The translations under genes and the position numbers were made by a program. A stretch of 13,296 nt of DNA, taken from Spirochaetia bacterium. GTDB taxonomy: Bacteria > Spirochaetota > Spirochaetia > Treponematales > Treponemataceae. The notes beneath the pieces were generated by a model, which did not search any database, was not told the origin of the DNA, and was given only the letters and a program-made list of their open reading frames with translations. The stretch's first letter is position 1, and each line of letters starts with the position of its first letter. The stretch covers positions 1 through 13,296 of the forward strand of contig CAAGIZ010000023.1 in assembly GCA_900770075.1 (NCBI GenBank). Direction: 5' to 3'. Positions 12,988-13,296 of the stretch are shown one piece after another.

Positions 12988-13296
12988 ATGGCAAATATTT
13001 ATACTTCAGCAGACCAGCTTATCGGACGCACACCTCTTCTTGAGTTGTCTCACATCGAACGGGAAAATTCTCTCGAAGCAAAGATTATTGCAAAACTTGA
13101 ATATTTTAATCCGGCAGGTTCAGTAAAAGACCGCATTGCAAAAGCTATGCTGGACGAAGCCGAGGCCAAGGGGCTTCTTACAAAGGGCTCGACAATCATA
13201 GAACCGACTTCTGGCAACACAGGAATCGGTCTTGCCTCTGTAGCGGCTGCAAGGGGGTACAAAATCGTTATCGTAATGCCGGAAACCATGTCCGTA
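12988..13296 (+). CDS. cysK: Cysteine synthase A, partial (window ends inside gene)
   Basis: The first 103 codons of O-acetylserine (thiol)-lyase, a cytoplasmic PLP enzyme making cysteine from O-acetylserine and sulfide. Diagnostic parts are IGRTPLLEL near residue 12, NPAGSVKDRIA with the PLP-binding lysine, and EPTSGNTGIGLA, which binds the substrate carboxylate. The AAAGGAG ribosome binding site lies 7 nt before the ATG. The rest, about two-thirds of the usual length of roughly 310 aa, lies beyond 13296. A near-consensus promoter and paired operators point to regulated expression, probably by sulfur or cysteine supply. Confidence 0.95.
   Translation, partial: MANIYTSADQLIGRTPLLELSHIERENSLEAKIIAKLEYFNPAGSVKDRIAKAMLDEAEAKGLLTKGSTIIEPTSGNTGIGLASVAAARGYKIVIVMPETMSV

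Overview
The window looks like chromosomal DNA of a host-associated Treponema or close spirochaete relative. The reasons are moderate GC with long A and T runs, a lax lipobox of spirochaete type, a threonyl-tRNA synthetase that lacks the TGS domain, and a set of secreted or outer-envelope proteins of unknown function. This assignment is inferred from gene content and style, not from a marker gene. Every gene that can be recognised looks like ordinary chromosomal content. No transposase, integrase, phage gene, CRISPR array, tRNA or rRNA was seen.

Layout, left to right. Bases 1-346 hold two strong adjacent palindromes, a promoter and a small GC-rich hairpin in front of an AraC-family regulator (347-1246, +). 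Bases 1247-1772 contain no convincing gene. They do contain a promoter-like pair, a foldable stretch and a strong terminator, which together look like a small-RNA gene of about 190-200 nt (about 1313-1509). Next come two overlapping genes for envelope proteins: a lipoprotein (1773-2942, +) and a secreted, probably beta-barrel, protein (2935-3777, +). A bidirectional terminator separates them from thrS (3977-5731, -). Reading away from thrS is a two-gene unit: a 476-aa helical protein of unknown function, and an OppA/DppA-like peptide-binding protein (7296-8984, +). The latter overlaps the 3' end of a convergent DJ-1/YajL-family gene (8951-9574, -).

The right third is the best regulated part. 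A sodium:alanine/glycine symporter gene (agcS, 9774-11282, -) is preceded by a clear single-aptamer glycine riboswitch with a ghost hairpin on its 5' side and an intrinsic terminator. The predicted pairing switches transport off when glycine is plentiful. Upstream lie an 85-aa, strongly acidic small protein (11583-11840, -) and, divergently, a secreted TPR-like protein (12000-12842, +). The window ends inside cysK (from 12988, +). Its near-consensus promoter carries two almost identical 23-bp operator copies whose half-sites are inverted ACCTA/TAGGT, suggesting a dedicated cysteine or sulfur repressor.

Across the window, small GC-rich hairpins headed by GTAG and ending in GTTC recur between genes, usually next to a larger hairpin. 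Several genes have a -10-like box only 3-6 nt before the ATG and no Shine-Dalgarno sequence, which suggests leaderless mRNAs. I found no complete novel defence or mobile system. The best candidates for something undescribed are the structured RNA at about 1313-1509, the cysK operator pair, the left-edge palindromes and the small acidic protein.
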